From Turnera subulata (taxonomy: Eukaryota > Streptophyta > Magnoliopsida > Malpighiales > Passifloraceae), in NCBI GenBank assembly GCA_028386065.3, contig JAKUCV010001842.1, positions 57,190-121,189 of the forward strand: a stretch of 64,000 nt of DNA, read 5' to 3'. This document shows positions 1 through 10,648 of the stretch, one piece after another (positions within the stretch are counted from its first letter, which is position 1; each line of letters opens with the position of its first letter). The notes beneath the pieces are model-generated. The model was given only the letters and a program-made list of their open reading frames with translations. It searched no databases and was not told the DNA's origin. Both the position numbers and the translations under genes were made by a program.

Positions 1-830
1 ATTGCATCCTCCAATTGAGTTCCTGCGCCAACAAGAGCCATGAAGTTGGGATAATAATTGCTCACCATGCGGTCATAATAGATGGGTTGCAAGTTCTTGA
101 TCACCATTTGGACTTGATCCTCCTCGGATGGGCGCTTCACCATTCGGGACGCCTTATTGCGCCACCTAGTAATGAACTCGGAGAAAGTTTCTTGAGCTTG
201 TTGCTTAGTGATCTCGAGATCCCTCTTGGTGACATCAACGGCGACGTTGTACTTGTAGTGATCCACAAATTCCTTGCAAATATCCTCCCACTTGGAAACA
301 CGGTTGTCATCCAATGACATGTACCACTGTAGTTCCGCCCCTCCTCAAGAGCGTTGGAAGAGTTGTGCCATCAATTCTGGACCAATTCCCATGGGGTAGA
401 GAGCGCGAACATAGATCTTCAAATGTGTGTGTGGACAACCCGTCCCATCGAATTTGTCAAAGTCGGGCATCTTGAATTTGTCGGGTAATCGAGCTTCGGG
501 AAAGAGAGCTAAACGATCCAAGTTATAGTCATCCTCTTTCCTCTTGAGGTCCTTGAGTATCACCTCGAATTTGTCAACCTTCTCCTCTAGGCGAGGTGCT
601 GGAATTTTCATGTCTTCATCAATCATGATTGGCCGCTTACCATCGGCTTTGCTAGTGGCCTTTCTAGAAGAATGGGCTACGGTACCATCACCACCCTTTG
701 CGGCTTCCAATACCCCAAGAAAATGTGTCATGCTAACACCCTTTAGCTTCTCCATCAACTCATGGTGTCCTAAGGGTAAACGCGCACGTATAAGAAACCG
801 TCCATCGATTTGACACTTATTCAAACACAC
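1..830 (-). pseudogene. Retrotransposon gag (Tat type), partial, one stop
   Basis: This is the capsid-like structural protein of an LTR element, read right to left. The frame opens near 830 and continues to the left edge with one in-frame TGA at 345-347, between QLFQRS and a segment reading as GGAELQWYMSLDD. The core matches the gag at 39197-40225 over a long stretch: the motifs LDRL-LFPEARLP-KFKMPD, PMGIGPELM-QLFQR and QAQETFSEFITRWRNKAS are shared. These motifs are typical of the Retrotrans_gag domain. The N-terminal part, with a KRPIMIDEDMKIP stretch and a predicted coiled-coil-like KVDKFEVILKDLKRKEDD, differs from the other copy. The C-terminus lies outside the window. Confidence 0.8.
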
Positions 831-1468
831 AAAGGAGAATGCTTGAAAAACGGGAAAAGCATGGAGCCAAAGTTTTTATTTGAAAACATGACATTTGGGC
901 ACAAAAGGATTTTTTTTATTTTTCTAGATTTTTGATTTTTTTTTGACATTTTTTTTTAAATTATTTTTTTAGAAAAATATAAATCAGCTCCTTAATTAAT
1001 TTTGAAAAAGGAAATTTTGAAAAACAAGTTAAAAAAAAAATCGACTAGGGTTTTGATTTTGAAAACATGAATCCGCAATTAATTTGGATCCACGAAAGGC
1101 AAGCATAATTACACAACATATTTCCATACAAGGCAAGTACCCCTAGGGTTTCGTTCAACTACATGCAAGGGTATGCAGGCTGGTTGGAGGCCAAATAACC
1201 ACTGCTATGGGTGTTTCAGCCTACTCACATGTGACACGAACGGTGCCGCGTGAGGTCGCAGGCCGAGGTGCCCAATCTAAGCGCGCGGCGGGTAACGGAC
1301 AATTGCATGCCACGATCACCATGAGTGATGGTATGCCATGGGAAAGGACTGTCGCGCCCCCTTAAGGTAGAGGTTAAACACACAATTATCAATGCAAGCA
1401 TGCAAGTGACACATAACAAAACACAAAACTCAAGCGAAAATTGCACATTATTTCTTAAACCCACGATA

Positions 1469-1486
1469 TCCCCAGCGGAGTCGCCA
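1469..1486 (-). promoter_or_regulatory. Primer-binding site
   Basis: On the minus strand this reads TGGCGACTCCGCTGGGGA, three bases inside the LTR edge. The same 18 bases recur at 40708-40725 next to the other Tat LTR. Ogre/Tat elements are known to use a tRNA-Arg primer with a very similar site. That tRNA assignment is from family knowledge and was not checked here. Confidence 0.75.
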
Positions 1487-1489
1487 AGC

Positions 1490-2902
1490 TGTGATCGCCC
1501 ACCTTTTCGGCAATTGATGGAGTCGCCACCCAAGTTTTATTGGCCGTGGAAAAACTCAGGAAAAACCACAAGATGACTCATTATGCCCACAAAGCAACCA
1601 GATTTGCTAACCAAAGATGCCGGACTTGGGGGTTCGTCATAGATAAGAAGGTATTAGGCACCCCATCCATGCTTGGGCGAAATAATATGCAATTTAAGAA
1701 AATACTTGTGTTTTGGTGCGTGTGTGCGTGTGTGTAAACCAGAATCCAGCAGCAAACAAACAATAACAATATATATAAAAATCGACATAAAAGAAAAGAA
1801 AAAGAAAAGAAACAATTTGGCATGCGTCTCCACCACTAGAGACATCCTACGTACCCCGGTTGGGTTCAAAGCCCACGTAGTTCTTGGGTTAGAAACAACA
1901 CTCAAGAAAGCATGTCAGTATTAGCAAATAATCCCAGAGAAATCGCAGAGAAATTCGAGATTAAAAAGAGAAGAAATCGAGTTACCACCAAGGGTGTGTT
2001 CTTCGTCGTTCTTCGCGTTTGATGTGTGTAGGGCGCCTCCAATCGCTTTCCGTTCCTCAACTCCGCATTGATTGGCTCTGGAACTAATACTAAAACAACA
2101 CTAGACAACACACCACGTGAAATCCAGCACAGAAAAGAGAGAAATCGGATTGAGAGAGGAAAAGAGTAGAGTTTTCCCAAGCAAAGAGCTTAATGGCCGA
2201 ATCCCAAAAGATCCGCCCAAAGATCCACCCAAGGATCCTTTCAATTGAGTTATGAGGGTTCTATTTATAGTGTTCAAGGCCTCAGGGGTCATGGTTTTGA
2301 TCCTAGGGTCGAGATTAAAACCCTAAATCTGATGGCTAAAAGTAGGAGTCCATAAAAAAAGGAAAAAAGGAATTTTGGGCCGACCCTGGGGACCGATGAC
2401 CGCCACTGCGGGCGGTCATGTCGCCATGACCGCCGGCAGGTGGCGGTCATCAGCCCATGACCACCGGCCAGTCGGCTATTTTTGCGCAGTTTTCCTAGTT
2501 TGACCGGATTTTGCCTATTTTGACTCTATTTCGATTCTTGCACGAAAAGTAACGATCCCTGGACCAGAAAAACTCCTTTTCTTGAGGGAAACTCTAGATT
2601 CTTTCCTTCTAAACACAATTACTTAACCTCCACTCCAAGGATTAAGATTATTCCTCTTTTATTCAATAAAAAGGCAAAATAATAAACTAACTTAATTGGG
2701 CCTCTAATCCAACGAAAATCAGAGACAACTATGTCAGAAAAATCGTGCTAAGCCTGGGCCTAATTATATGAATAGTCCATGAATTTATTTATTGGGTTTC
2801 TAAGCCACATAAGAGACCAAAAATTAATATAGATTAACCTTGGGCTCAAATACACAATAATCATCCAATAAAAAAATAGATGGCTAAATTTGAGTGTTCA
2901 CA
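1490..2902 (-). repeat. 5' LTR of the left Tat element
   Basis: The plus strand begins TGTGATCGCCC and ends TGAGTGTTCACA, giving the short terminal inverted repeat expected of an LTR (1413 bp). It is a diverged relative of the LTRs at 11343-12824 and 40728-42196, sharing the GGAGTCGCCACCCAA, GGGGGTTCGTCAT and TACGTACCCCGG segments. It includes a GC-rich stretch near 2380-2480 with repeats of the type GACCGCC..GGCGGTCAT, also present in the other Tat LTRs. Confidence 0.8.
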
Positions 2903-3320
2903 GGTAAAATCTATCATCAAATTAATAAGTAACCTACCCAACATACACAACATATATTCCCAGTCTTCTTTAAAAGACCAACATAACTATGCTGTGGTGG
3001 AGCATTTTACATCGTACAAAAAAAATGGTCTGAAGATGGGAGTTACTGGGTTCGTGACCATGAACCAATTAAATGGGGGTAATCTTATGATAACTTATTG
3101 GCTTAATGCACACTAGCACTACTGCATATAAAAATTCCATTTTCTCAATCAGTAATATTTTATTAGCAATGGTCCTGTAATCAATTGGGAATATTTACCC
3201 AGATAGGTTTGGATTTATTTCCAATGATATACATTTTCCATTGAAGAAATATACCAGTATTATCTAGACGTATAGTCATATAACATAATTAGGGAAGTGT
3301 ACCCGCAAGTGGCTTAATCA
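2903..3320. other. Unassigned AT-rich sequence
   Basis: No gene is supportable. A short open stretch at 2880-3116 contains YAVVEHFTSY, which loosely recalls plant neprosin-type domains, but it is too short and isolated to call. Confidence 0.4.
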
Positions 3321-3542
3321 TTAAAATGAGTGTGCACAATGCCAACTTGCATCTAACAAGTACACAATAGACCATCTAGTCGATGCATCAAATAATAAAT
3401 TTTGCAGCAAACAAAACTCGTGGAAATTCATTGATCGTAAAAACTTCTGGTTTTTCAATGAATGACCAAACAATATTTCATGCATCATTATTGATACAGG
3501 ATGGCCCAACCGGTCATGCCAAACAAGATATCCAATAATCAA
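3321..3542 (-). pseudogene. Ty1/copia GAG-pre-integrase fragment
   Basis: The minus-strand frame contains WHDRLGHP followed by SIMMHEI and a LKNQKFL segment. This is the signature of the GAG-pre-integrase zinc-binding region that precedes copia integrase. Only about 70 residues survive before the frame degenerates, and no catalytic integrase residues follow. It may belong to the same old minus-strand copia as the small LTR at 43374-43544, separated from it by the nested insertions. That link is inference. Confidence 0.65.
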
Positions 3543-3556
3543 CTTCTAATTGATCT

Positions 3557-3727
3557 CAGCTTCGGGCTGTGCAAAATGTGCATTTAAACACTTAAAATTG
3601 CTAGCTTCAGGCTAGTGCGTTCCAGCTTCTGGCTGGATATAGTAAGTTTCAATTACTCGAATATTGTATTCTTAATGATTTGAAATTGCTAGCTTATGGC
3701 TGCTATATATGTACCAGCTTCGGGCTG
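3557..3727. repeat. Micro-hairpin run A (five copies)
   Basis: Five short inverted repeats sit at 3557-3569, 3601-3615, 3621-3637, 3691-3701 and 3715-3727. Each is a 3-6 bp stem around a five-base centre: TTCGG, TTCAG, TTCTG, TTATG and TTCGG. Stems are variants of CAGC/GCTG. They lie just upstream, in copia orientation, of the GAG-pre-integrase fragment. Confidence 0.75.
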
Positions 3728-4435
3728 CTATACATGTGTCAAATTTGGCCTTATTTCTACAACTCATGTCGGAAAAGATCAGAATTATTGGACAATAATT
3801 AATGTAGTGGCAAAAATTTCCAAAAGCAAATCCTCGAGTATTGGAAAACTTTGGAATTTTCTGAAAAATAATACAGACTACCAAAAAATCTTCTGGATTT
3901 TTTTGGAGACAGAATGAGGGTCCATAAAAAAAAAACTGACACCTGGCTGTCTAGGCTCAGGCTATAAGAAGGGGGGGCGGTAGAGGCAATAAGATACAAA
4001 AATCTTAACAACATCACGAATCATAAAAACTCAACAAGACAAGAAATATGCCTTCCCTAGTTACTGTTTTCTTTGTTGAGGGTGCCTCTCTAGGAAGGAG
4101 AAATAGGTTAGCCTATAGTATGGTTAATGAACAACAAGAGGAATTACCGAACGAGCTAGCGAGAATTCCTCGTTTAGTTTTTGTAGATGAGTTATAATCG
4201 TCTAGGTTCTTTGTGACTCCAATGGAAGAGACTTTCTTCCTGGAGGACCAAGGCAATCTCATGACTAATTTTTATGGCTCAGCTAACTCTATAATGTTTT
4301 TCATATTAGAAAGAATGCAGGAATTTCAACTAGAGCCATCATGTCAAATTTTAAATCAAAGCAGTTATTACCAGGTATCCATGATGGCTCGGAATGTCCC
4401 ATGGGTGACTGGGATACCACCTACATGGACTAAGG

Positions 4436-4730
4436 TACGACTTTTATTGTGGAATTGCAGGGGTGTAGCTAGAAGGTCCCAAGATTTTGTGCGTACCTTA
4501 AGGGATGTGAAAATCAGTACAAGCCAAACATGGTGCTGATCACTGAAACTTTGTGGCAAGCTGGTGAAAATCATGGCGTAATTCCACTTCGTTTTCCTCC
4601 AACGAATCGGTTTGAGATACCTGGAGAAAATAACGTGGGTGGTATGTGGTTCTCTTGGAACGACAGTGTTAGGGTCAACATTAACGGTGAGGCTCAGAGT
4701 TTCAGGGTCAATGTTGTACCCAATAGATAA
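4436..4730 (+). pseudogene. LINE endonuclease fragment
   Basis: The frame reads LLLWNCRGVARRS, then after a frameshift near 4530 continues MVLITETLWQAGE and GGMWFSWND. WNCRG followed by a TET motif at the usual distance is the start of the apurinic-type endonuclease of plant non-LTR retrotransposons. The domain ends at a stop at 4728-4730, well before the catalytic GDFN and SDH motifs, so this is a short dead fragment. The reading frame upstream (4213-4435) was not recognised. Confidence 0.6.
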
Positions 4731-4879
4731 ATAACCGTATTATTATCTCATTTATGTCCATAGGCATAAATAATTATATTGTCTTATTCGCTTCAGGGAA
4801 TAGAGCAGAGTGAATTCGTCGGGATCCATAATAAGTTTTTTTTATTTTCGGGGGTCTTTGTACTCTTCAAAAGTGTATT

Positions 4880-5439
4880 CTCTTCCAGAGCATAAATATA
4901 TGATCTTCTAGATCACATTAAAACATGTGTTCTTCAGGAACCTATTCAAACTTATGCTCTACTGGAGCGTGTTAATCTTTTTCTCATTTCGAGATATCAT
5001 ATATTATATTGACATCCACCCATATGAACATATAATTCTCCCCCTTTGGATGTCAATTTGCATTGTCTTCAAGACTAATGTTTGAGCCATTATTCTATAA
5101 ATAATTATAGAGTACTGAAAAATAAATAAAATAAAGTACAATGCGTAATAATTAAACTGAATATAAAATAAAATTATTCAATATATACTTGCACCTGCAG
5201 GGTAAGTAAGATAAATACAGTATACACCTTTTGATGGTCATATAATGTCCATCTTCTAGTGGTAATATATTTTTTCCGATTTTCCTTTGAAGGATCTGCA
5301 GGATCTTTTGAACGATAAGACTTCCAGTCTTTGCTTTATTTATCTTTGATTGAGTCTTCTAGACTCTTTTATTTAATCTTCCAGACTATTGTCATTTAAA
5401 TTCATTTCAATGCCCAAGGTAAATTTCTTCTGGAAATTT
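4880..5439. repeat. Micro-hairpin run B (about ten copies)
   Basis: Short inverted repeats with a five-base centre occur at 4880-4890, 4901-4915, 4929-4941, 4956-4968, 4982-4994, 5065-5075, 5293-5305, 5317-5331, 5352-5366 and 5421-5439. Stems are all different (CTC/GAG, TGATC/GATCA, GTTC/GAAC, GCTC/GAGC, AAGAC/GTCTT, GAGTC/GACTC, AAATTTC/GAAATTT). The centre is mostly TTCNA or TTCNG. The last four are repeated in the duplicated unit at 6383-7561. See the finding. Confidence 0.7.
5008..5057. repeat. 11-bp perfect inverted repeat around a polypyrimidine tract
   Basis: ATTGACATCCA (5008-5018) and its exact reverse complement (5047-5057) flank 28 bases that include TTCTCCCCC. Read on the minus strand the tract is AAAGGGGGAGAA, like a copia polypurine tract. 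Whether it acted as one is not clear, because no LTR edge is recognisable beside it. Confidence 0.55.
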
Positions 5440-6382
5440 TAAGGGGCCTCCAATATGCAATACAAACATAATAAATAAAAGACTTAAATAAAATAAATAA
5501 ATATGAGCCTTTTACTGATTAGCCCAATTAAAAAAATGACTGAAAATTAAATGTAATGGGCTTTGAATGAGCCCAAGAAAAGCGTAAATTAAAGTGAGAA
5601 GTTAAATATAATGGGCCTTTTCATAGCCCAATTGCAACTTAAATAAAAAAATATAAAATATACTTACTCGATAATTCTTTCAGCAATAATATATAATATA
5701 TCATACTAATGCCCGGTTATTATTCCGGAATATATTTAATTAAAACTCCTGCTTCTACTATACCTAAGTTTCTTGAATTTATCTCCAGTGATAAATATAG
5801 GTTCCTCTATGTCTATCAGAAAAAGTATGGTATAGTTCTTTAAAATGATAGGATTGAGACATTTCAACCACTCTTTTCTTTTTCTTCCACGCGTTTTTTT
5901 TCTTTTCTCTTCCTTTCTTCTCTTTTCTTTCTTTTCTTTTTCACGCACACACACTCACCGATATGCAGCCACCCTTTGGCCCCCCATCCCCAGCGTCTTG
6001 CAGCAGCAACGGTGGCGGCGTGGGCCAGCAGCAACGGTGGCGGCGGCAACAGGATTCAAAAGCGGTTGGGAGTCGCTCCGGCAGAACAAACAGCGAGCGT
6101 CATCCTTCACCACACCGTCCCTCCTTTTGACGGAAACGGCACGTCCAGGTGCAGCTCCTAGAGGTCCTTCATGTGCTCCTTACTCCATTGTGCCGATGTT
6201 GGTTTGGGCTGATGTTGGCTTTGTGTATTGTTGAGAAAGTAACTTTGGAAAGTGTATTATCAAAGTATAATACCGGAATAATATCTGGGTATAAGTATGG
6301 TAAGATATTTTTGACACATGGATAAAAATGGTGAATGATGATGATAATGGAAAAATAACCCGAGGCAGTACCGAGTCGGATC
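5205..6382 (+). repeat. Tandem duplication, unit 1 (1178 bp)
   Basis: This unit is followed directly by a nearly identical copy. It contains four micro-hairpins, three TGGGCC/AGCCCA inverted repeats (about 5490-5640), a CT-rich tract followed by CACACACA (about 5875-5955), and GGTGGCGGC repeats near 6010-6050. It is most likely part of a chromovirus-type LTR in plus orientation, because the TGGGCC repeats recur in the LTR at the right end of the window. The open frames in it (for example 5845-6234) show no recognisable domain. Confidence 0.85.
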
Positions 6383-7561
6383 AGTAAGATAAATACAGTA
6401 TACACCTTCTGATGGTCATATAATGTCCATCTTCTAGTGGTAATATATTTTTTCCGATTTTCCTTTGAAGGATCTGCAGGATCTTTTGAACGATAAGACT
6501 TCCAGTCTTTGCTTTATTTATCTTTGATTGAGTCTTCTAGACTCTTTTATTTAATCTTCCAGACTATTGTCATTTAAATTCATTTCAATGCCCAAGGTAA
6601 ATTTCTTCTGGAAATTTTAAGGGGCCTCCAATATGCAATACAAACATAATAAATAAAAGACTTAAATAAAATAAATAAATATGAGCCTTTTACTGATTAG
6701 CCCAATTAAAAAAATGACTGAAAATTAAATGTAATGGGCTTTGAACGAGCCCAAGAAAAGCGTAAATTAAAGTGAGAAGTTAAATATAATGGGCCTTTTT
6801 CATAGCCCAATTGCAACTTAAATAAAAAAATATAAAATATACTTACTCGATAATTCTTTCAGCAATAATATATAATATATCATACTAATGCCCGGTTATT
6901 ATTCCGGAATATATTTAATTAAAACTCCTGCTTCTACTATACCTAAGTTTCTTGAATTTATCTCCAGTGATAAATATAGATTCCTCTATGTCTATCAGAA
7001 AAAGTATGGTATAGTTCTTTAAAATGAAAGGATTGAGACATTTCAACCACTCTTTTCTTTTTCTTCCACGCGTTTTTTTTCTTTTCTCTTCCTTTCTTCT
7101 CTTTTGTTTCTTTTCTTTTTCACGCACACACACTCACCGATATGCAGCCACCCTTTGGCCCCCCATCCCCAGCGTCTTGCAGCAGCAACGGTGGCGGCGT
7201 GGGCCAGCAGCAACGGTGGCGGCGGCAACAGGATTCAAAAGCAGTTGGGAGTCGCTCCGGCAGAACAAACAGCGAGCGTCATCCTTCACCACATCGTCCC
7301 TCCTTTTGACGGAAATGGCACGTCCAGGTGCAGCTCCTAGAGGTCCTTCATGTGCTCCTTACTCCATTGTGCCGATGTTGGTTTGGGCTGATGTTGGCTT
7401 TGTGTATTGTTGAGAAAGTAACTTTGGAAAGTGTATTATCAAAGTATAATACCGGAATAATTTCTGGGTATAAGTATGGTAAGATATTTTTGACACATGG
7501 ATAAAAATGGTGAATGATGATGATAATGGAAAAATAACCCGAGGCAGTACCGAGTCGGATC
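6383..7561 (+). repeat. Tandem duplication, unit 2 (1179 bp)
   Basis: Second copy of the unit at 5205, differing by only a handful of single-base changes and one extra T near 6800. Both junctions share the five bases AGTAA, consistent with unequal exchange or a replication slip at microhomology. The very low divergence implies a recent event, much younger than the surrounding debris. Confidence 0.85.
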
Positions 7562-8216
7562 AGTAATTTATTTTACGGCATACAGTATTAGTCTGGCATC
7601 TGCATAACATCTTATGTGTGCATATTATTTGTTTGATATAGGAATTGATACGAGCAGTTTCTTGAGGAATTGGAACCTGTTGAGGAATTCCATAACTGAT
7701 AATCGGCTAAGGTGAGGATGGATAACCCTTGATATGTGCCTATTATAGTTGGTTATGTTTTGTTGTTCGATCGAACTGTTGTGTGCTGATATATTGTTGA
7801 TTATGAATACTTGGTGATATGGAATTGTTGAGGATTTGGTTTGTTAGCTGTGGACAAGAGTTGAATAACTTGAGAAATTGATAATTGGAATTTGTGATTG
7901 AGAAGATATACTGGAATGATATTGACTTAAGTGTCATGTGGAAAATAGTGGTACGACTAGATGGTTAGAGGCTGGTTCCGTGGTGGCCATTGTCGGTTAC
8001 TTGGTTAAGGATATTGATCTTTGGGATATTGATCCCGGTTTGGTTTGGTTATGGGATGTTGATCCCGGGTTTTGTCTTGGCCTGGCATCCGGAATTAGTT
8101 AATAACCTGGTACGACCCTAGATTGTCCATTGACAGGGCCCCAAAGATAAAATTTGTAATTTTAATAATGTCTTTTAGCCTTGGCTCAGTCATGATTCGG
8201 TTGAATTCTTGATTTG
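7562..8216 (+). repeat. Chromovirus-type LTR, middle part
   Basis: This segment matches, in reverse complement, part of the LTR at 60917-64000. The shared stretch includes GACCCTAGATTGTCC..TGACAGGGCCC followed by GATAAAATT and CTTGGCTCAG. Two hairpins GGGAT-NTTG-ATCCC lie at 8033-8046 and 8063-8076. The match stops at 8216, where the decayed gypsy LTR begins. The distal end of the same LTR reappears near 43192-43351. The left edge of this LTR could not be located. Confidence 0.6.
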
Positions 8217-8790
8217 TGATGCAGCAACAACCCTAGAATTCCACTTGGATCACCTCTGCAACTAATTTGATCCCAAGACCTCCAATCTCCAATCAAACTA
8301 GAGTTTAGTATCCCTATTCTTCACCTCCTAAATTCAAAGGATTAGGCAACAAAAAATGAGAAATACAAGGACTTGATTAATCACCACAAGTAAAAACATT
8401 TGATAAGAGAAATCAATCCTAAATAGTAAAGCCAAGAGAATCCTTCTCTTGTTTTTTGATTGAATCCCTCAATCAAGAAGCACACCAAAGGAAAGCATTT
8501 AGCTTCCTTAAAATCACTCAAATTTCATGTATGTAATGTCATGTATAATCTGATTACAAATTTGAAACATGGTTGGCTTTTATAGAAGCCAAAAAACAAA
8601 GGATTAAATTTAGAATACAAGCACTAAACATCTTTTGTTTTCTTTAATGCACACCAACCACACTTAGTGGGAATCTCTAGCTCCAATTTTCCAACCTGAA
8701 ATGAACAGTAATGTCGAGAGTGAACAGTGATTACCGGTAGTGAATAGAAATTTTCGGCGTGAACAGTAACTTTTCTAGGTTGAACGGTAA
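8217..8790 (-). repeat. 3' LTR of the decayed gypsy element
   Basis: Starts TGATGCAGCAACAACCC; its first 235 bp or so match 42953-43191 almost base for base. The inner edge is uncertain, near the pol stop at 8797. About five loose copies of TGAACAGTA at roughly 20-bp spacing lie at 8699-8790; similar GAACAGTA copies lie at 42783-42840 in the leader. Confidence 0.6.
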
Positions 8791-8796
8791 AAACGG

Positions 8797-9843
8797 CTAC
8801 TTTTGACTTGAATCCTTCAAAATGCTCCCAAACTTAGGAATCTCTTTAAATTCATCTCCAATTTTGTCCAACTTGTCTTCTTGCATTTTCCGATTGACCC
8901 AAGCTTGAGCATAATGTAACATGTGATTCTTTGTCATCTTCAATTGAGCCCTCGTGACCGGTCCTTGAGGCAAGCTAATGCCATCATCACCTTCTTGAGT
9001 TCCAATTGGTGTTGGCTTGCTCGTATCATTCCCTCCTTCCTCAAAAAGATTCGTCCTCGAATCAAAACCTACAAAATCAAAAGGAGTTACATTAGGAACA
9101 ATGATTTCCATACTAACTCCATACTTACCTAGCGAATCCACCGTGTAGGCACTGTCATCGACCCTTTCAAAGTCACAGAGTAACCAATCCCATACTCCTG
9201 GATCGAATGGCATTTTGCTGCTCCCGGAATCAACTCGTGCATTCCTTTTAGAAAATAAGAGTAAAGCAAATAACCAGAACACAAGTGGTAAACCACTACT
9301 AGCTTGAAAACAAGCAAGAATTAGCAATTTATTCACCAATTTTCTTTGTGCCATACGCAAACAATAATCCAAGAACTTAGGGCCTCTATCAGACATGAAT
9401 ATCCTAGGATAACCGTGCGACAACAATGTGCAATAGAATGTATCTTCATCATATATGGCATCCTTTAAGATCTTGACAGGATCAGCATGCAAAACATCAA
9501 AACGTAAAACGAACATAGCATATGCAACACTCAATCTAAAATAAACACATGCATCAAAGAATGCGATTGGAACATGTGCATCACATATGGTGAAATCAAT
9601 AAATATTGCGACAACCACACGCATATTATTTCCAGAAATCAGGCATGCAATAAGACACTCAACACGAATCAGTTTGCAAGTTTTAAAACATATAATACCA
9701 AACTGAATGCAAACTATAAGAAACAACTCATGACATGCAATCAAAAATTCTATGTTACCAAAGCTAACTAATGTACATATGCATTCATCAAGCAAGTTAA
9801 TTTCAGGCATATAAATACTATAAAATTGAACCAACATTGTCAT
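8797..9843 (-). pseudogene. Gypsy pol remnant (integrase end and C-terminal tail)
   Basis: An open frame of 348 codons ends in a tail with GPVTRAQLKM followed by MLHYAQAWVNRKM, like the C-terminus of plant gypsy polyproteins. About mid-frame it contains HGYPRIFMSDRGPKFLDY, the second catalytic aspartate region of integrase. Most of the integrase core, the zinc-binding region and RNase H are missing. The first 110 or so residues, from AT-rich DNA at about 9500-9843, match no domain I know. The open length is therefore probably chance joining after deletions rather than a working protein. Confidence 0.6.
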
Positions 9844-9859
9844 TCATTCATTAGACAAA

Positions 9860-10620
9860 AGAAATCGATACTTTACTTGTGATTGTTCATCTTGGCAATC
9901 CACACTCATTTGCCACTTCCCGTTCATCTTTGGCAATAGAGTTCACTTTCCAAGCTTGTGATTGATTTGATGTTCAACTCCCTTAAACAACGTCAATTCT
10001 CCTCCTGGTTCTATCAACTTGTAATAAGAATTAGTTCGTTCCACAAAAATAGGCATAACAAGTAACTTATATGGGTGATAATCAGCAGAACAACAATATA
10101 AATCACTCATCATGTTATCCAATTTAGGCATTAAAGTCATAGAATAGGAAATTAAAACCTGATGCTCCTTTGTGTATCGGTGCCCCCTGTATAATTCCAT
10201 CTTCCCTTTGGTCCGACAATCCTTTAGGACAAGCATCCCTAGAAACCTGCAAAAGAAACACATCACATCTAGAAAGACAAGGGTTAAGGTTAGCTTTAAA
10301 CCAAGCTTCCTTGTACAAAGGTACAAACAAAATCTTTTTCCTCCCACATTCAACCCTCACTTCTCTCTCATTTGAGTCTTTTAACACAATTTCTTTTGAG
10401 ACTTCTTTCTCACTCTCGATATTCTCTTTCTTTTCTTTCTCCTAAAATTTTTCTATTGAGTTATTCTCTCCTTTTACAAAATTCTCGTCCTTTCTCTCAT
10501 CTTCTCCATTTGCAAGGCTCTCAGCCTTTCTCTCAAGCTCTCCTTTTGCAAGGCTCCCAGTCTTCCTCTCAAGCTCACCTTTTACAAGGCTCTCTGCCTT
10601 TCTCTCCTCCTCACTAGTGT
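9860..10620 (-). pseudogene. Gypsy pol remnant: linker repeats and start of reverse transcriptase
   Basis: Reading right to left there are four 12-residue repeats of the type ERKAESLVKGEL, a stop, the segment ILFVPLYKEAWFKANLNP, then in a shifted frame ELTLFKGVEHQINHKLGK. Another break leads to NGKWQMSVDC, the conserved start of the reverse transcriptase. These are the expected parts between protease and reverse transcriptase in this gypsy group, with several frameshifts. The fingers and palm, including the YxDD motif, are absent. Confidence 0.6.
10470..10615 (-). repeat. 36-bp coding tandem repeat (four copies)
   Basis: CT-rich on the plus strand; on the minus strand it encodes ERKAESLVKGEL, ERKTGSLAKGEL, ERKAESLANGED and ERKDENFVKGEN in one frame. 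It is a low-complexity charged linker that grew by in-frame duplication. Confidence 0.8.
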
Positions 10621-10648
10621 TACAAGATTTGGCCTCTTTTTCCTTTTT

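Larger units (their letters stand above)
1..2902 (-). mobile_element. Tat-type Ty3/gypsy element, right end only
   Basis: The minus-strand order is LTR (2902 to 1490), primer-binding site, a leader of about 640 bp, then gag running off the left edge. LTR, primer site and gag resemble those of the second Tat element at 11343-42196, but the sequences are clearly diverged, so this is a sister family or an older copy. The gag frame has an in-frame stop, so the copy is defective in what is visible. Protease, reverse transcriptase and the 3' LTR would lie left of the window. Assignment to the Tat/Ogre lineage is inferred from gag similarity between the two copies and from the primer-site type. Confidence 0.8.

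Noticed and set aside
2880..3116. Neprosin-like gene fragment
   Set aside because: Only a short YAVVEHFTSY-like similarity from memory. No flanking exons or further motifs are visible.
5845..7413. Two 129-codon open frames as a duplicated gene
   Set aside because: They start in a CT tract, have low-complexity residues and no domain, and lie in a duplicated LTR-like unit.
8797..9843. 348-codon frame as a host gene
   Set aside because: Its second half is gypsy integrase and polyprotein tail; the first third has no domain and arises from AT-rich sequence after deletions.
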